The notes below the pieces were generated by a model. That model ran no database searches, was not told where the DNA came from, and worked only from the letters and a program-made list of their open reading frames with translations. The translations under genes and the position numbers were made by a program. 64,000 nucleotides of DNA from contig NZ_FNKU01000001.1 of assembly GCF_900100365.1 (NCBI RefSeq), positions 5,750,001-5,814,000 of the forward strand, read 5' to 3'. The stretch is from Pseudomonas cannabina (lineage in GTDB: Bacteria; Pseudomonadota; Gammaproteobacteria; Pseudomonadales; Pseudomonadaceae). Shown here in pieces: positions 54,194-63,460 of the stretch. Every line of letters starts with the position of its first letter. The stretch's first letter is position 1.

Positions 54194-55021
54194 TTATTGG
54201 TCGCCGAACGGCCCCGAGGCCACGAATGCGCCACCCTGATAAACCATCGCCGGATCATCGGCCGCCGGCTGCGGCTGAGCCTCGATCTTGGCACGGAACT
54301 GTTCTGAGCTGTCTTTGGGGGTATAACCCAGCTTGCTGGCCAGCCTGTTGTCCCACCACACGTTTTTGTTGTCCGACATGCCGTAGACCACGGTATGCCC
54401 GACATCCGGCGTGTACAGGGAGCGTTCGATGAGTTGGGTCAGGTCGCCAAAGCTCAGCCAGGTGCTCATCATTCTGCGGTTCTGCGGTTCCGGAAATGAC
54501 GAGCCAATGCGGATGCTGACGGTTTCGATGCCGTAGCGATCAAAGTAGAAACTGGCCATGTCTTCGCCGTAGGACTTGGACAGGCCGTAATAACTGTCCG
54601 GACGACGCGGGGAGTGTGCGTCGATGGTTTCGTCCTGCTTGTAAAAGCCGATCACGTGATTGGAACTGGCGAAGATCACGCGTTTCACGCCGTGCCGGCG
54701 GGCGGCTTCGTAGATGTGAAACACACCGCAGATATTGGCGCCGAGAATTTCCTCGAACGGCCGTTCCACCGATACGCCGCCGAAATGCAGAATCGCATCC
54801 ACGCCTTCGACCAGTTGATGTACCGCATGCTTGTCAGCCAGATCGCAGACCTGAACTTCTTCGGTGGCGTCGATAGCCGGTGCCATATCGGCGATGTCGG
54901 AAAGTCGCAGGACCTTCGCGTAAGGGCGCAAAGTCTCGCGTAATACTTTGCCCAGGCCACCTGCCGCGCCTGTCAGCAGGAGGCGATTGAAGGGAGTTTG
55001 CGTGGTATGAGCCGATGTCAT
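54194..55021 (-). CDS. udh: uronate dehydrogenase
   Basis: A 275-residue NAD-dependent short-chain dehydrogenase of the extended type. It oxidises D-galacturonate and D-glucuronate to aldarolactones. Cofactor loop TGAAGGLGK (18-25), FGGVSVERPFEEIL, FASSNHVIGFY, and catalytic Tyr145/Lys149 in YYGLSK. The protein matches the characterised enzyme of P. syringae pv. tomato as I recall it. ATG at 55021 follows AGGA; the frame continues 21 codons upstream without a start signal. It has its own promoter and operator. Confidence 0.94.
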   Translation of the reverse strand: MTSAHTTQTPFNRLLLTGAAGGLGKVLRETLRPYAKVLRLSDIADMAPAIDATEEVQVCDLADKHAVHQLVEGVDAILHFGGVSVERPFEEILGANICGVFHIYEAARRHGVKRVIFASSNHVIGFYKQDETIDAHSPRRPDSYYGLSKSYGEDMASFYFDRYGIETVSIRIGSSFPEPQNRRMMSTWLSFGDLTQLIERSLYTPDVGHTVVYGMSDNKNVWWDNRLASKLGYTPKDSSEQFRAKIEAQPQPAADDPAMVYQGGAFVASGPFGDQ

Positions 55022-55054
55022 GAGAAAAGTCCTGATTGTTATTGTTGTCATCTG

Positions 55055-55103
55055 TTGTCGTATGACTTGCTGGATTATTTGCACCGCCTACGCGGATTGT
55101 CAA
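55055..55103 (-). promoter_or_regulatory. udh promoter with GntR-type operator
   Basis: Minus strand TTGACA (55103-55098), 18 bp, AATAAT (55079-55074), then the operator-like TCATACGACAA (55065-55055). The layout is the same as at oprD, with one half of the operator degenerate. Confidence 0.65.
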
Positions 55104-55199
55104 CGCGGCCAACGTCTAATTCCGGCCTTTGCACACTTCGCAACACAGCTGGTTACAAAGGCAAAGTCTGCAGTCATCGCCAGACTTTGCCACAGGGCG

Positions 55200-56468
55200 T
55201 CAGAGCAGCGAAATCGGATAGCTGATGAACACGCGGTTCTCATCGAATTCGTTGGCACTGAAGTCGCGACGTAGTGTGGAATTGCGCCACTTGACGTTCA
55301 GGTTCTTGAAGGCGCCGCTTTGCACGGTGTAAGCCAGTTCGGACTCGCGCCCCCATTCCTTGCCGTCGGTGATGTTGCCGGTATGCACGTTATCACCGCT
55401 GATGTAGCGGTTCATCATTGTAAGGCCGGGTACGCCGAGCACCACAAAGTTGTAGTCATGCCTTAATTGCCAGGACTTCTCTTTGGCGTTGTCATAACTG
55501 GAGTTGTAACTGTCGTTGGCCAGAGTGCCGCCGCTGGTGCCGTTGACGCGCATCCACCCGGTATCGCCAGAGACCTTCTGCAGGCCGACATAGAATGTGC
55601 TGCCGCCATAGCGCGCCGAGAGCAATGCATAGGTGGTCTTGTTGTCGAGATCGTCCGCCAGTTTGTTGCCGTCTTCCTTGCCGGTGAAGAAACCGAGGTT
55701 GGCGCCGAGTGTCCAGTCGCCGATTGGCTGACTGTGCAGCAGATTGAAGAACTGTTGCTGATAGATATCCTGCAGTTCCGAGTACCAGATACCTGCCTGA
55801 GTACGTTTGTCGTTGAACACGTATTCACCGCCGCCGAAGTTGAAGCGGTCCGAGGTGAATGCGCCGCGTCCGTTCAGCGACATGTCTTCCATGCTGGCGT
55901 CGTTACGCGGACTATTGCCACGGAATTGCCCGCCATACAGCGTCAGGCCGTCGATCTCTTTGGAAGTGATCTGACCGCCCTGGAAGGTTTGCGGCAGGGA
56001 GCGGCCGTCATCGGAGCGCAGGATGGGCAACACCGGCATCCATTCACCGACTTTCAGTTCAGTCTTGGAAACCCGCGCTTTGCCCGCCACACCCAGACGT
56101 CCGAAATCATCGGCCGGACGCCCGTCGCCATGGATCGGCAGCAATTGAGTGCCGCCGGTGCCTTTGCCGCCATCGAGTTTGACCGAGTACAGACCCAACA
56201 CATCGACTCCGAAACCCACCACGCCCTGAGTGAACCCGGACTTGGCATCAAGAATGAAGCTTTGCGTCCACTCTTCGGCCTTGTTCTGCGGTGCCGCACT
56301 GTTCGGGAAAGCCGGATTGGTGAAGTTGCGGTTGAAGTACGCGTTACGCAGGTTGAGCGTTGCCTTGGTGTCGTCCACGAAGCCTTCGGCCATGCCGAGT
56401 ATCGGGAAAGCCAGCGTCATACCGCCAACCCCCAGCAGGATGCGCGAACGGGTGGTGTGAGATGTCAT
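55200..56468 (-). CDS. oprD: OprD-family outer-membrane porin
   Basis: A 422-residue porin. A signal peptide (ILLGVGGMTLAFPILGMA) precedes an 18-strand barrel with the family start FVDDTKATLNLRNAYFNRNF and internal GEWMPVLPILRSDDGRSLPQTFQGG. OprD-type channels admit small carboxylates, so this one probably admits uronic acids. It is the first gene on the uronate side, with its own promoter; udh follows 179 bp later. ATG at 56468 has GGGAG upstream. Confidence 0.93.
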   Translation of the reverse strand: MTSHTTRSRILLGVGGMTLAFPILGMAEGFVDDTKATLNLRNAYFNRNFTNPAFPNSAAPQNKAEEWTQSFILDAKSGFTQGVVGFGVDVLGLYSVKLDGGKGTGGTQLLPIHGDGRPADDFGRLGVAGKARVSKTELKVGEWMPVLPILRSDDGRSLPQTFQGGQITSKEIDGLTLYGGQFRGNSPRNDASMEDMSLNGRGAFTSDRFNFGGGEYVFNDKRTQAGIWYSELQDIYQQQFFNLLHSQPIGDWTLGANLGFFTGKEDGNKLADDLDNKTTYALLSARYGGSTFYVGLQKVSGDTGWMRVNGTSGGTLANDSYNSSYDNAKEKSWQLRHDYNFVVLGVPGLTMMNRYISGDNVHTGNITDGKEWGRESELAYTVQSGAFKNLNVKWRNSTLRRDFSANEFDENRVFISYPISLL

Positions 56469-56757
56469 TATTGTTGTGCTCCCTTGTCTATCGAAAACTG
56501 TCCCCTTTTCTGGCTGTGTACTCTTTGCAGCCGACACCTTCGAGGATTGCGTGATGCCCGTTTCCAGGCAGGGCCTCGGCCGCAACACAGCCGAATACCG
56601 CTCGCCGAACGTCAGCGAATGCTATGAATCAGGAAGGGTGTCGAATACTGCAAGGCAGACAGCGCGGGCAAAGCTTCAATAACCGATAGAGCAAGCGAGC
56701 AGGCGCAAGTCTTCATATGAACGTACCCCGATTTTGTTTTTATTGTTGGCGTTATAG

Positions 56758-56807
56758 GTTGTCGTACAACTGTGGCGATTATTTGCAGCATGAGCGTGGT
56801 TTGTCAA
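56758..56807 (-). promoter_or_regulatory. oprD promoter with perfect GntR/FadR-type operator
   Basis: Minus strand TTGACA (56807-56802), 18 bp, AATAAT (56783-56778), then GTTGTACGACAAC (56770-56758), a palindrome fitting the FadR-subfamily consensus TNGTNNNACNA. A repressor there would cover the transcription start. The rest of the 470-bp gap between oprD and the SDR gene shows nothing else clear. Confidence 0.75.
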
Positions 56808-56940
56808 CGAGCGGTTAGTCGCGCTTTACCGATTCACCTGGTTTTTGTGTGTCAAACAGGGCGGTAAACGAATGGGAGTGAACGCAGCGGACGCATAGGC
56901 AGTCCACCCGGTAACCCCATTATTTTATTGGAGCTGCCAC

Positions 56941-57705
56941 ATGAATCGGTTCACTCAGAAAGTCGTTGTCATCACAGGAGCAGGTTCCGGGATCGGCGCA
57001 GCAACCGCCAAGCGTTTCGCCCGTGAAGGTGCAAGCGTGGTGCTGGTCGGCCGCAACCGCGAGAAACTTGCCAACGTGGCCGCGCAACTGTCAGGCGCAG
57101 AGCATTTGATCAGAGCCACCGACGTGGCTGATCTGACTGACGTGGAGGCGCTGTTCAAAGAAGTGGCTGAGCGCTTTGGTCGCCTTGATGTGTTGGTCAA
57201 CAACGCGGGTGTCGCAACGTCCGGCAAAGTGACCGAACTGGGCGTGGACGATTGGAAAGCGCTGATGTCCGTGGACCTGGACGGCGTGTTCTATTGCACC
57301 CGCACCGCCATGCCAGCGCTGATCGCCAGCAAGGGCAACATCATCAACGTGTCGTCGGTGTCCGGCCTGGGCGGCGACTGGGGCATGAGTTTCTACAATG
57401 CGGCCAAGGGTGCGATCACCAATTTTACCCGCGCGCTGGCCATGGATCATGGCGTGGACGGCGTGCGCATCAATGCCGTCTGCCCGTCACTGACCCGCAG
57501 CGAGCTGACCGAAGACATGTTGGGTGACGAAGCGCTGATGGCCAAGTTCAAGGAGCGCATCCCGCTGGGCCGGCCTGGCGAAGCCGAGGATGTAGGCGAC
57601 GTTATCGCGTTTCTGGCCAGCGACGATGCGCGCTTCGTGACCGGCGTCAACCTGCCGGTGGATGGCGGTTTATCTGCCTCCAATGGGCAGCCGCCGCAGG
57701 CTTGA
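56941..57705 (+). CDS. short-chain dehydrogenase/reductase
   Basis: A 254-residue classical SDR. It has TGAGSGIG at 13-20, NNAG near 87, the Ser of NVSSVSG near 139, the catalytic YNAAK near 153 and the C-terminal VTGVNLPVDGGLSASNG. Substrate unknown. It is divergent from the uronate operon but does not obviously belong to it; a sugar or hydroxy-acid oxidation role is possible. ATG at 56941 with a nearby GGAG. Confidence 0.9.
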   Translation: MNRFTQKVVVITGAGSGIGAATAKRFAREGASVVLVGRNREKLANVAAQLSGAEHLIRATDVADLTDVEALFKEVAERFGRLDVLVNNAGVATSGKVTELGVDDWKALMSVDLDGVFYCTRTAMPALIASKGNIINVSSVSGLGGDWGMSFYNAAKGAITNFTRALAMDHGVDGVRINAVCPSLTRSELTEDMLGDEALMAKFKERIPLGRPGEAEDVGDVIAFLASDDARFVTGVNLPVDGGLSASNGQPPQA

Positions 57706-57747
57706 TGATGTCGGCGAGGGCTTTAATGTCTAAGCAGGTGCGCTGAA

Positions 57748-57796
57748 ATGACCGTCAGCGCTTCTCTGCCAGCGGCTTTCGGAAAGCGACGGTCAT
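57748..57796. terminator. hairpin between SDR and RHH genes
   Basis: Outer arms ATGACCGTC and GACGGTCAT (9 bp perfect) enclose a second small hairpin GCTTTC-G-GAAAGC. It is placed between convergent genes, without a clear U tract, so it could be a terminator or a REP-like fold. Confidence 0.45.
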
Positions 57797-57822
57797 TGTG
57801 TTGCTATCGATCCTCTCGTGTA

Positions 57823-58092
57823 TTAGCGTGGAACCGGCAATAGAGTCTTTGTGCTCAGGATATCAGCCCACGCTTGAACAGCATGATGGTCAAACACGCG
57901 TCCTGCATCAACATCTGCCAGGGCCTCACGCGTAAGACGGCTACGCTCCTCCTCTTGATCGATCCACGCGGACAGTGCCTGTTTGACGGTCCAGTTTTTC
58001 GAGCGTTCGAGCCTTTCGGCCATTGAATCGACCTTTACAGCCAGATGTTCAGGAACGTGAGCTGTCACGGATCTGGTTTTTGTTATGCCCAT
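57823..58092 (-). CDS. ribbon-helix-helix (CopG/ParD-like) protein, apparently orphan
   Basis: An 89-residue protein. The N-terminal RHH motif is TRSVTAHVPEHLAVKVDSMAERLERSKNW (about 6-34), followed by a ParD-type helical tail. Such proteins are antitoxins or DNA-binding regulators. No ParE-like or other toxin reading frame occurs on either side, so it is either an orphan antitoxin or a stand-alone regulator. GGAG lies nine bases before the ATG. Confidence 0.78.
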   Translation of the reverse strand: MGITKTRSVTAHVPEHLAVKVDSMAERLERSKNWTVKQALSAWIDQEEERSRLTREALADVDAGRVFDHHAVQAWADILSTKTLLPVPR

Positions 58093-58368
58093 GCTAAGTG
58101 ACTCCGTAAGTGATATCCGTCGGGCTTAAATCAATATAAATAAAAAACAATCACAGTGAATAATAAAAGCTCGACAGAGCTTTGCTCGTCAACCACCTGT
58201 CGCCCCGACCGGCCCGATCACTCACTCGCTGCCACACTGTCCTTCTATGGACCAGGCATCAGGCCTGATTCAAACGCATCACCTTCCACGACAACGCAGA
58301 TAAAGCCGTTGGCAGCCGTATCGCCCTTGTTGCGTTAAGCCCTTAACGTTTCAGCATCGAACAGCCCC

Positions 58369-58998
58369 ATGAACCCATCGTCTGAAATCGATATTTCAGG
58401 CCTGAGGTGTTACGGCAAAATCGTCGATGATGTCACCTACAGTGTTCCGCGCGGCATTACCCGTGAGGCCCGGGGGCGCGTGTGGATCGTGCGTGTCCGC
58501 AAGGACGAGAGCTGGAAGGTCAATGCGCGCTTTACGGATCTGCGTTTTGGCGGCACGCGGCGTGCACTGGATGCCGCCATCATTCATCTGCTTTACAGCG
58601 GCCATGCCTGGCGACGCGACGATGTTCTGCAACTGGGCAACAACACTGTTGTGCACTGGCGCAAGCGAAGCGGGGTGGGGTTGTGTGCGGTGGCGTATGT
58701 GTCCCGCAATGAGGCGGGGCGTGGTGAAACGTTCTTTCTGGCAACCTACAAGCGGATAGCCAGCGGGCGAGGGCTTGAGAAACTCCATGCCCGACTGGTT
58801 CAGGTGCTGGAACGCGCCCATGAGATTCAGCACTGCAAGGCAGGCATCTCTGATTCCGCGCAGGACAGGATTCGCGAGGAAATCCATCAGGCGCTCGGCA
58901 GTGAAGTATTCCGGGCATTTCTGCTGGCGGGCCAGCGCAAGGCTGATGAGATTGCCGTGGCTGATTATGTCGAGCGGCTTCGCACGTCGGGCGATTAA
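58369..58998 (+). CDS. uncharacterised protein, weakly AP2-like N terminus
   Basis: A 209-residue protein that I do not recognise. The N-terminal half is Arg/Trp-rich and beta-like (ARGRVWIVRVRKDESWKVNARF, about 35-56, then GGTRRALDAAIIHLL), loosely reminiscent of AP2-type DNA-binding domains. The C-terminal half is helical (RGLEKLHARLVQVLERAHEI). No membrane segment or signal peptide. Coding is supported by GC-rich third positions and a terminator just after the stop. DNA binding is only a suggestion. Confidence 0.65.
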   Translation: MNPSSEIDISGLRCYGKIVDDVTYSVPRGITREARGRVWIVRVRKDESWKVNARFTDLRFGGTRRALDAAIIHLLYSGHAWRRDDVLQLGNNTVVHWRKRSGVGLCAVAYVSRNEAGRGETFFLATYKRIASGRGLEKLHARLVQVLERAHEIQHCKAGISDSAQDRIREEIHQALGSEVFRAFLLAGQRKADEIAVADYVERLRTSGD

Positions 58999-59030
58999 CC
59001 CTAAGCCTGTGGTGTGACCCTCTGAAACAA

Positions 59031-59056
59031 TCAAGCCCGGTAAAAACCGGGCTTGA
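59031..59056. terminator. bidirectional terminator
   Basis: Perfect 11-bp inverted repeat TCAAGCCCGGT-AAAA-ACCGGGCTTGA between the convergent unknown gene and the HBM chemoreceptor gene. Confidence 0.8.
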
Positions 59057-59072
59057 ACGTATTGGTTGCCGA

Positions 59073-60995
59073 TCAGATTTTGAAGCGACTGACCAGTGTC
59101 TGCAAATGGCCACCCAGGCGCGCCAGCTCAACGCTGGACGCGGCGGTTTCTTCGCTGGCCGATGCGGTTTGCTCGGACACATCGCGCACATTGACGATGC
59201 TGCGACTGATTTCCTCTGCCACCGCACTCTGCTGCTCGGCAGCAGCAGCGATCTGCTGATTCATGGCCTGAATGCTGGAGACCGTCTGGGTAATGCTGCC
59301 CAACGACGTACCGGCCTTGCGGCTCAGTTGTACGCTGCTGACCGTCAACTCGCGGCTGTTGAGCATGATGCTGGACACCTGACGGGTCCCGCTTTGCAGA
59401 GCTGCAACCAGGGTTTCGATCTCGACCGTCGACTGTTGGGTACGCTGCGCCAGACCGCGCACTTCATCGGCAACCACCGCAAAACCACGTCCTGCTTCCC
59501 CGGCCCGTGCAGCTTCGATCGCGGCGTTGAGGGCCAGAAGATTGGTCTGCTCGGCCACGGCCTTGATCACGTCCATGACCTTGCCGATCTTGTCGCTTTC
59601 CTGCTCCAGCTGATTCATCGCGTCGGCAGAACGACCCACTTCAGTCGCCAGACGCTCGATCTGGGCGATGGCCTCACCTACCACTTTGTCGCCATCACGT
59701 GCTTCGCGGTCAGCGTTGGAGGCGGCATGCGACGCTTGTTCGGCGTTGCGCGCCACTTCGGCCACAGTCGCCGACATTTCATGCATGGCAGTGGCCACCT
59801 GATCGGTTTCCACTTTCTGGCTGTTGACGCCTGCGCTGGTTTGTTCAGTAACAGCCGACAGCTCTTCGGCGGCGCTGGCGATTTGCACGACGCTGTCGCG
59901 AATCCCGCCGATCAAGTCGCGCAACGTGGTGCCCATACGCTGAATACCTTGCTGCAGCACACCCAGTTCGTCGCGACGGGTGATCGCCTGGGTCTGGGTC
60001 AGGTCGCCAGACGCAATGCGGTCGACCACGGCCATGGTTTCTTTCAGCGGGCGGGTGATTTGCCGAGTGATGATCACGGCGGCGATGACGCCGAGGGTCA
60101 TGGCCAGCAGCGTACAGATAATCTGTGTGGTACGGGCCTGTGCGCTTTCCTGGTCGCGACGATCCAGTTGCAGTTGATACATGGCCTCACTGATCTTGAC
60201 GATGTCCTGGCCTTGCGTGGTCATTTCCTTGCGTGCCTGGGCGATCGTGGCGTTGGCAACCTTGAAGTTCTGCAGGGTCGCGCGGTAGGCCTGCAATGAG
60301 GTTTCCAGCTGTTTCAACTGCTCGGCCTGAGGGCCGCTGAAGGTCGCTTTGAGCGTGTCCAGATCCTTGATGGCCGCATCCAGTTTCGCGACCGCCATTT
60401 GTTCTGTTTCGGGCGTGACATTGGTGGTGTAGCCACGCACTTCATAGCGCGCGAGCCGCAGGTCGTCTTTGGCCCGGGTGACGATCTCGAACTGCTCGAA
60501 TCGATTGGCATCGGCCGGGTCCATGTTCTTCACTTCAGCCTGAAGCTGGTCGAACACCGCGAGGCTTTTCACCGCATGCGTGGTCAGCTCATCGCGTGCA
60601 AGGTTGCTGGCCTTGTATCCACTGCGCATGTTGTTCAGCGATTGCTGATAATCAGCTATCACGGCAGACAACTGCTCGAGCATTTTCACGTTCTCGGGGC
60701 TCTTGAACGAGCTCAGCAGCTTTTGCTGGTAAGCCTTGAAGCCATCCAGCGAAACCTGAACGGTTTCTGCGACTTTCTCGTCGCCGTCCGCCACCATGTA
60801 TTGCAGACGGGTCACCCGCAGCTTGGTCAACTGTGCATTGAGCAAGGTAATGTCGCTCATCCAGTTGCTGCGTTTGATCAAGCCACCCATGCTGGTCCAG
60901 CCAGTGAGCGCAAGAATGGCAGTAAATACAAGTACCAGACCGAACCCGACGGCCAGCTTCATATTGACGCTGATGTTTGCAAACCAGCTATTCAT
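59073..60995 (-). CDS. methyl-accepting chemotaxis protein with HBM sensor domain (McpS-like)
   Basis: A 640-residue chemoreceptor. The start [21 protein letters not shown] and the 255-residue all-helical periplasmic domain (about 32-287) resemble P. putida McpS, the prototype of the helical bimodular (HBM) class. McpS senses TCA-cycle acids; the ligand here is unproven. TM2 is near 290-312, then HAMP, and the signalling tip [20 protein letters not shown] is near 490. No C-terminal tether. GGAG precedes the ATG at 60995. A FliA promoter lies upstream. Confidence 0.92.
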   Translation of the reverse strand: MNSWFANISVNMKLAVGFGLVLVFTAILALTGWTSMGGLIKRSNWMSDITLLNAQLTKLRVTRLQYMVADGDEKVAETVQVSLDGFKAYQQKLLSSFKSPENVKMLEQLSAVIADYQQSLNNMRSGYKASNLARDELTTHAVKSLAVFDQLQAEVKNMDPADANRFEQFEIVTRAKDDLRLARYEVRGYTTNVTPETEQMAVAKLDAAIKDLDTLKATFSGPQAEQLKQLETSLQAYRATLQNFKVANATIAQARKEMTTQGQDIVKISEAMYQLQLDRRDQESAQARTTQIICTLLAMTLGVIAAVIITRQITRPLKETMAVVDRIASGDLTQTQAITRRDELGVLQQGIQRMGTTLRDLIGGIRDSVVQIASAAEELSAVTEQTSAGVNSQKVETDQVATAMHEMSATVAEVARNAEQASHAASNADREARDGDKVVGEAIAQIERLATEVGRSADAMNQLEQESDKIGKVMDVIKAVAEQTNLLALNAAIEAARAGEAGRGFAVVADEVRGLAQRTQQSTVEIETLVAALQSGTRQVSSIMLNSRELTVSSVQLSRKAGTSLGSITQTVSSIQAMNQQIAAAAEQQSAVAEEISRSIVNVRDVSEQTASASEETAASSVELARLGGHLQTLVSRFKI

Positions 60996-61081
60996 AAAAT
61001 TCTCCGGGACAGCCATTTAAAAAGTAAAGCGGTTGACAGGCATGGCGTTAAAACCATTGTCAGGGCAGGGGACACAGACGC

Positions 61082-61107
61082 TATCGGCTGGCGCGCGCCA
61101 AGCTGAA
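61082..61107 (-). promoter_or_regulatory. FliA (sigma-28) type promoter of the HBM chemoreceptor
   Basis: Minus strand TTCAGC (61107-61102), 13 bp, GCCGATA (61088-61082), 87 bp before the ATG. Same motif and spacing as at 19661. The other bases of the gap from 61108 to 61364 show no gene or strong element. Confidence 0.6.
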
Positions 61108-61364
61108 ATGAAAAAGCAGATAAAATTTTAAAACGGCTGAAACGGTTGTGCGGACCTATCATTCATTGCGGGTCACCGCTATAAAGAGCTGCCGGATGCA
61201 TTTGAACAGGCCATCGTTTCATGTGTATGAATCCCGATTGCCGGTTGTGCGATGCAGTAAAAGCCTTACTTCAGAATAAGGTCATTGCCTATAGAGAATG
61301 GCGTGCTTGTTTCGTAAGTTGCTTTGGCGTGTGATCTCCTCCATTCCTATTGAGATGTTCCGTA

Positions 61365-63245
61365 ATGACCTTGAAGTTTCGGCATAAAATTCTTCTGGCT
61401 GCGTCCGGTGTCGTGGTATTGGCGTTTACGTTGTTCACGCTCTACAACGACTATCTGCAACGCATGACCATCACCCAGAACCTCGAGTCCTCCGTGGCAC
61501 AAGCGGGCCAGTTGACGGCGAGCAGTGTGCAGAACTGGCTGAGCGGGCGCATTCTGGTGCTGGAAAACCTGACTCAGGATGTGGCTTATCAGGGTGTCAA
61601 TTCCGACCTTGGCGGTCTGGTGTCGCAATCCTCGCTGGTTTCCACGTTTCAGTTCACCTACGTCGGTGACAGCAAAGGCGCATTCACTCAACGCCCGGAC
61701 GTGGCGATGCCGGCGGGCTACGACCCACGTCAGCGGCCCTGGTACAAGTCGACGGTCGAGGCTGGCAAGACCATTTTGAGCGCGCCTTATCTGGCGTCCG
61801 TCGGGGGGCTGGTGGTGACCATTGCCAGCCCGGTCAAGACCGACGGCCAGGTGTCCGGTGTGGTCGGTGGCGACTTGAGTCTCGACACGCTGGTCAAGAT
61901 CATCAACTCCGTCGAATTCGGCGGCCTTGGCTATGCCTTTCTGGTCAGTGGTGACGGGCAGATCATCGTCAGCCCTGACAAGGACCAGGTCATGAAAAAC
62001 CTCAAGGACATCTACCCCGGCCAGACCATCAGCCTGGACGCGCGTTTGCGTGAGGTCACGCTCAACGGTCAGCAACGACTGCTATCGTTTACCCCGATCA
62101 CCGGCCTGCCATCGGCCGACTGGTACATCGGTCTGTCGATCGACAAAGACAAGGCGTATGCGCCGTTGAGCCAGTTCCGCAGCTCGGCGATCGTGGCTGT
62201 ACTGATTGCGGTGGCGGTTATTGCCTTGCTGTTGAGCGTGCTGATTCGCGCGTTGATGCGGCCGCTGACCGACATGGGCCGGGCAATGCGCGACATCGCC
62301 CAGGGTGAAGGTGATCTGACCCGTCGCCTGAGCATTCAGGGCAAGGACGAATTCGGCGAGCTGGGTGGTTCATTCAACCAGTTCGTAGAGCGCGTGCATG
62401 CGTCCATCGCAGAGGTGTCATCTGCCACCTTGCAAGTGCATGACCTGTCGCAGCGCGTGGTTAATTCTTCCAATTCCTCGATCGTCGGGTTTGACGAGCA
62501 GAGCGCGCGTACCAACAGCGTTGCCGCAGCCATCAACGAACTGGGAGCAGCAACGCAGGAGATCGCCCGCAACGCGTCCGACGCTTCGATCCAGGCCAGT
62601 GAAGCCCGGACTCAGGCGGAAGATGGCCAGGTCGTGGTCGAGAAAACCATCCGCGCCATGAGCGAGCTTTCAGCCAAGATCAGCGACTCATGCACGCAAG
62701 TCGAACAGCTCAATGCCAGTACCGATAACATCGGGCATATTCTCGACGTCATCAAAAGCATTTCCCAACAAACCAACCTGCTGGCGCTTAACGCAGCAAT
62801 CGAAGCCGCACGTGCCGGTGAAGCAGGACGCGGTTTCGCCGTAGTGGCCGATGAAGTACGCAACCTCGCGCACCGTACTCAGGTGTCGGCCGACGAGATT
62901 TACCAGATGATCGGCGGTCTGCAAACCGGCTCTCAACATGCGGTGTTGAACATGAACGAAAGTCTGGCGTCCAGCCAGGAAAGTGTCGAAGTTGCCAATC
63001 AGGCAGGTAGCCGCTTGCGTGATGTGACGCGCCGTATTGGTGAAATAGATGGCATGAACCAGTCAGTAGCGGCTGCCACCGAAGAGCAAACGGCCGTTGT
63101 TGAAACACTCAACATCGACATCAACCAGATCAACACGCTCAACCAGCAGGGTGTGGCCAACCTGAATGAAACACTCAAGGATTGCGCCGCACTCTCACAA
63201 CAGGCAGGACGTTTGAAACAGCTGGTGAACAGCTTCAAGATTTGA
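61365..63245 (+). CDS. methyl-accepting chemotaxis protein with dCache sensor domain
   Basis: A 626-residue chemoreceptor. TM1 is at about 8-28, the dCache_1 periplasmic domain at about 35-270 and TM2 near 275-297, followed by HAMP and the signalling domain ([18 protein letters not shown] near 470). The sensor carries YDPRQRPWY, the first part of the amino-acid-binding motif seen in PctA-type receptors, and a later Asp in GGDLSLD. The middle Asp of PYxD is replaced (PYLAS), so amino-acid binding may be altered or lost. It ends [10 protein letters not shown] without a tether. The ATG at 61365 is preferred to a start five codons earlier. Confidence 0.9.
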   Translation: MTLKFRHKILLAASGVVVLAFTLFTLYNDYLQRMTITQNLESSVAQAGQLTASSVQNWLSGRILVLENLTQDVAYQGVNSDLGGLVSQSSLVSTFQFTYVGDSKGAFTQRPDVAMPAGYDPRQRPWYKSTVEAGKTILSAPYLASVGGLVVTIASPVKTDGQVSGVVGGDLSLDTLVKIINSVEFGGLGYAFLVSGDGQIIVSPDKDQVMKNLKDIYPGQTISLDARLREVTLNGQQRLLSFTPITGLPSADWYIGLSIDKDKAYAPLSQFRSSAIVAVLIAVAVIALLLSVLIRALMRPLTDMGRAMRDIAQGEGDLTRRLSIQGKDEFGELGGSFNQFVERVHASIAEVSSATLQVHDLSQRVVNSSNSSIVGFDEQSARTNSVAAAINELGAATQEIARNASDASIQASEARTQAEDGQVVVEKTIRAMSELSAKISDSCTQVEQLNASTDNIGHILDVIKSISQQTNLLALNAAIEAARAGEAGRGFAVVADEVRNLAHRTQVSADEIYQMIGGLQTGSQHAVLNMNESLASSQESVEVANQAGSRLRDVTRRIGEIDGMNQSVAAATEEQTAVVETLNIDINQINTLNQQGVANLNETLKDCAALSQQAGRLKQLVNSFKI

Positions 63246-63430
63246 CCGTACATCCAGTAACAGAGCCGGATTACGTGAGCTGTGATCCGGTGTTTGCTTC
63301 GAGGATGTCAGCCATCAAGGGCGAAGCTATTGCGCTTATAGCGCCGTACTTTTGAATGCGTCGGCGGAAGGTAAAGCGTTGGCTCGACTCTTTGGAAGCA
63401 AGCGTGGTGCGAAAACAGGGAGGCCAGAAA

Positions 63431-63460
63431 CAAGAAAGCCCGCACGAGGCGGGCTTCTTG
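63431..63460. terminator. terminator hairpin
   Basis: CAAGAAAGCCCGC-ACGAG-GCGGGCTTCTTG, a near-perfect inverted repeat followed by TTTG. It ends transcription from the chemoreceptor side or from an unseen gene. Confidence 0.8.

Noticed and set aside
55467..56627. 386-residue plus-strand frame
   Set aside because: It is antisense to oprD and runs through its promoter region; no protein-family features.
58156..58338. 60-residue plus-strand frame
   Set aside because: Low-complexity Ser/Thr/Pro composition, no ribosome-binding site and no family resemblance.
59106..60299. 397-residue plus-strand frame
   Set aside because: It is antisense to the HBM chemoreceptor, with His/Gly-rich shadow composition and no start signal.
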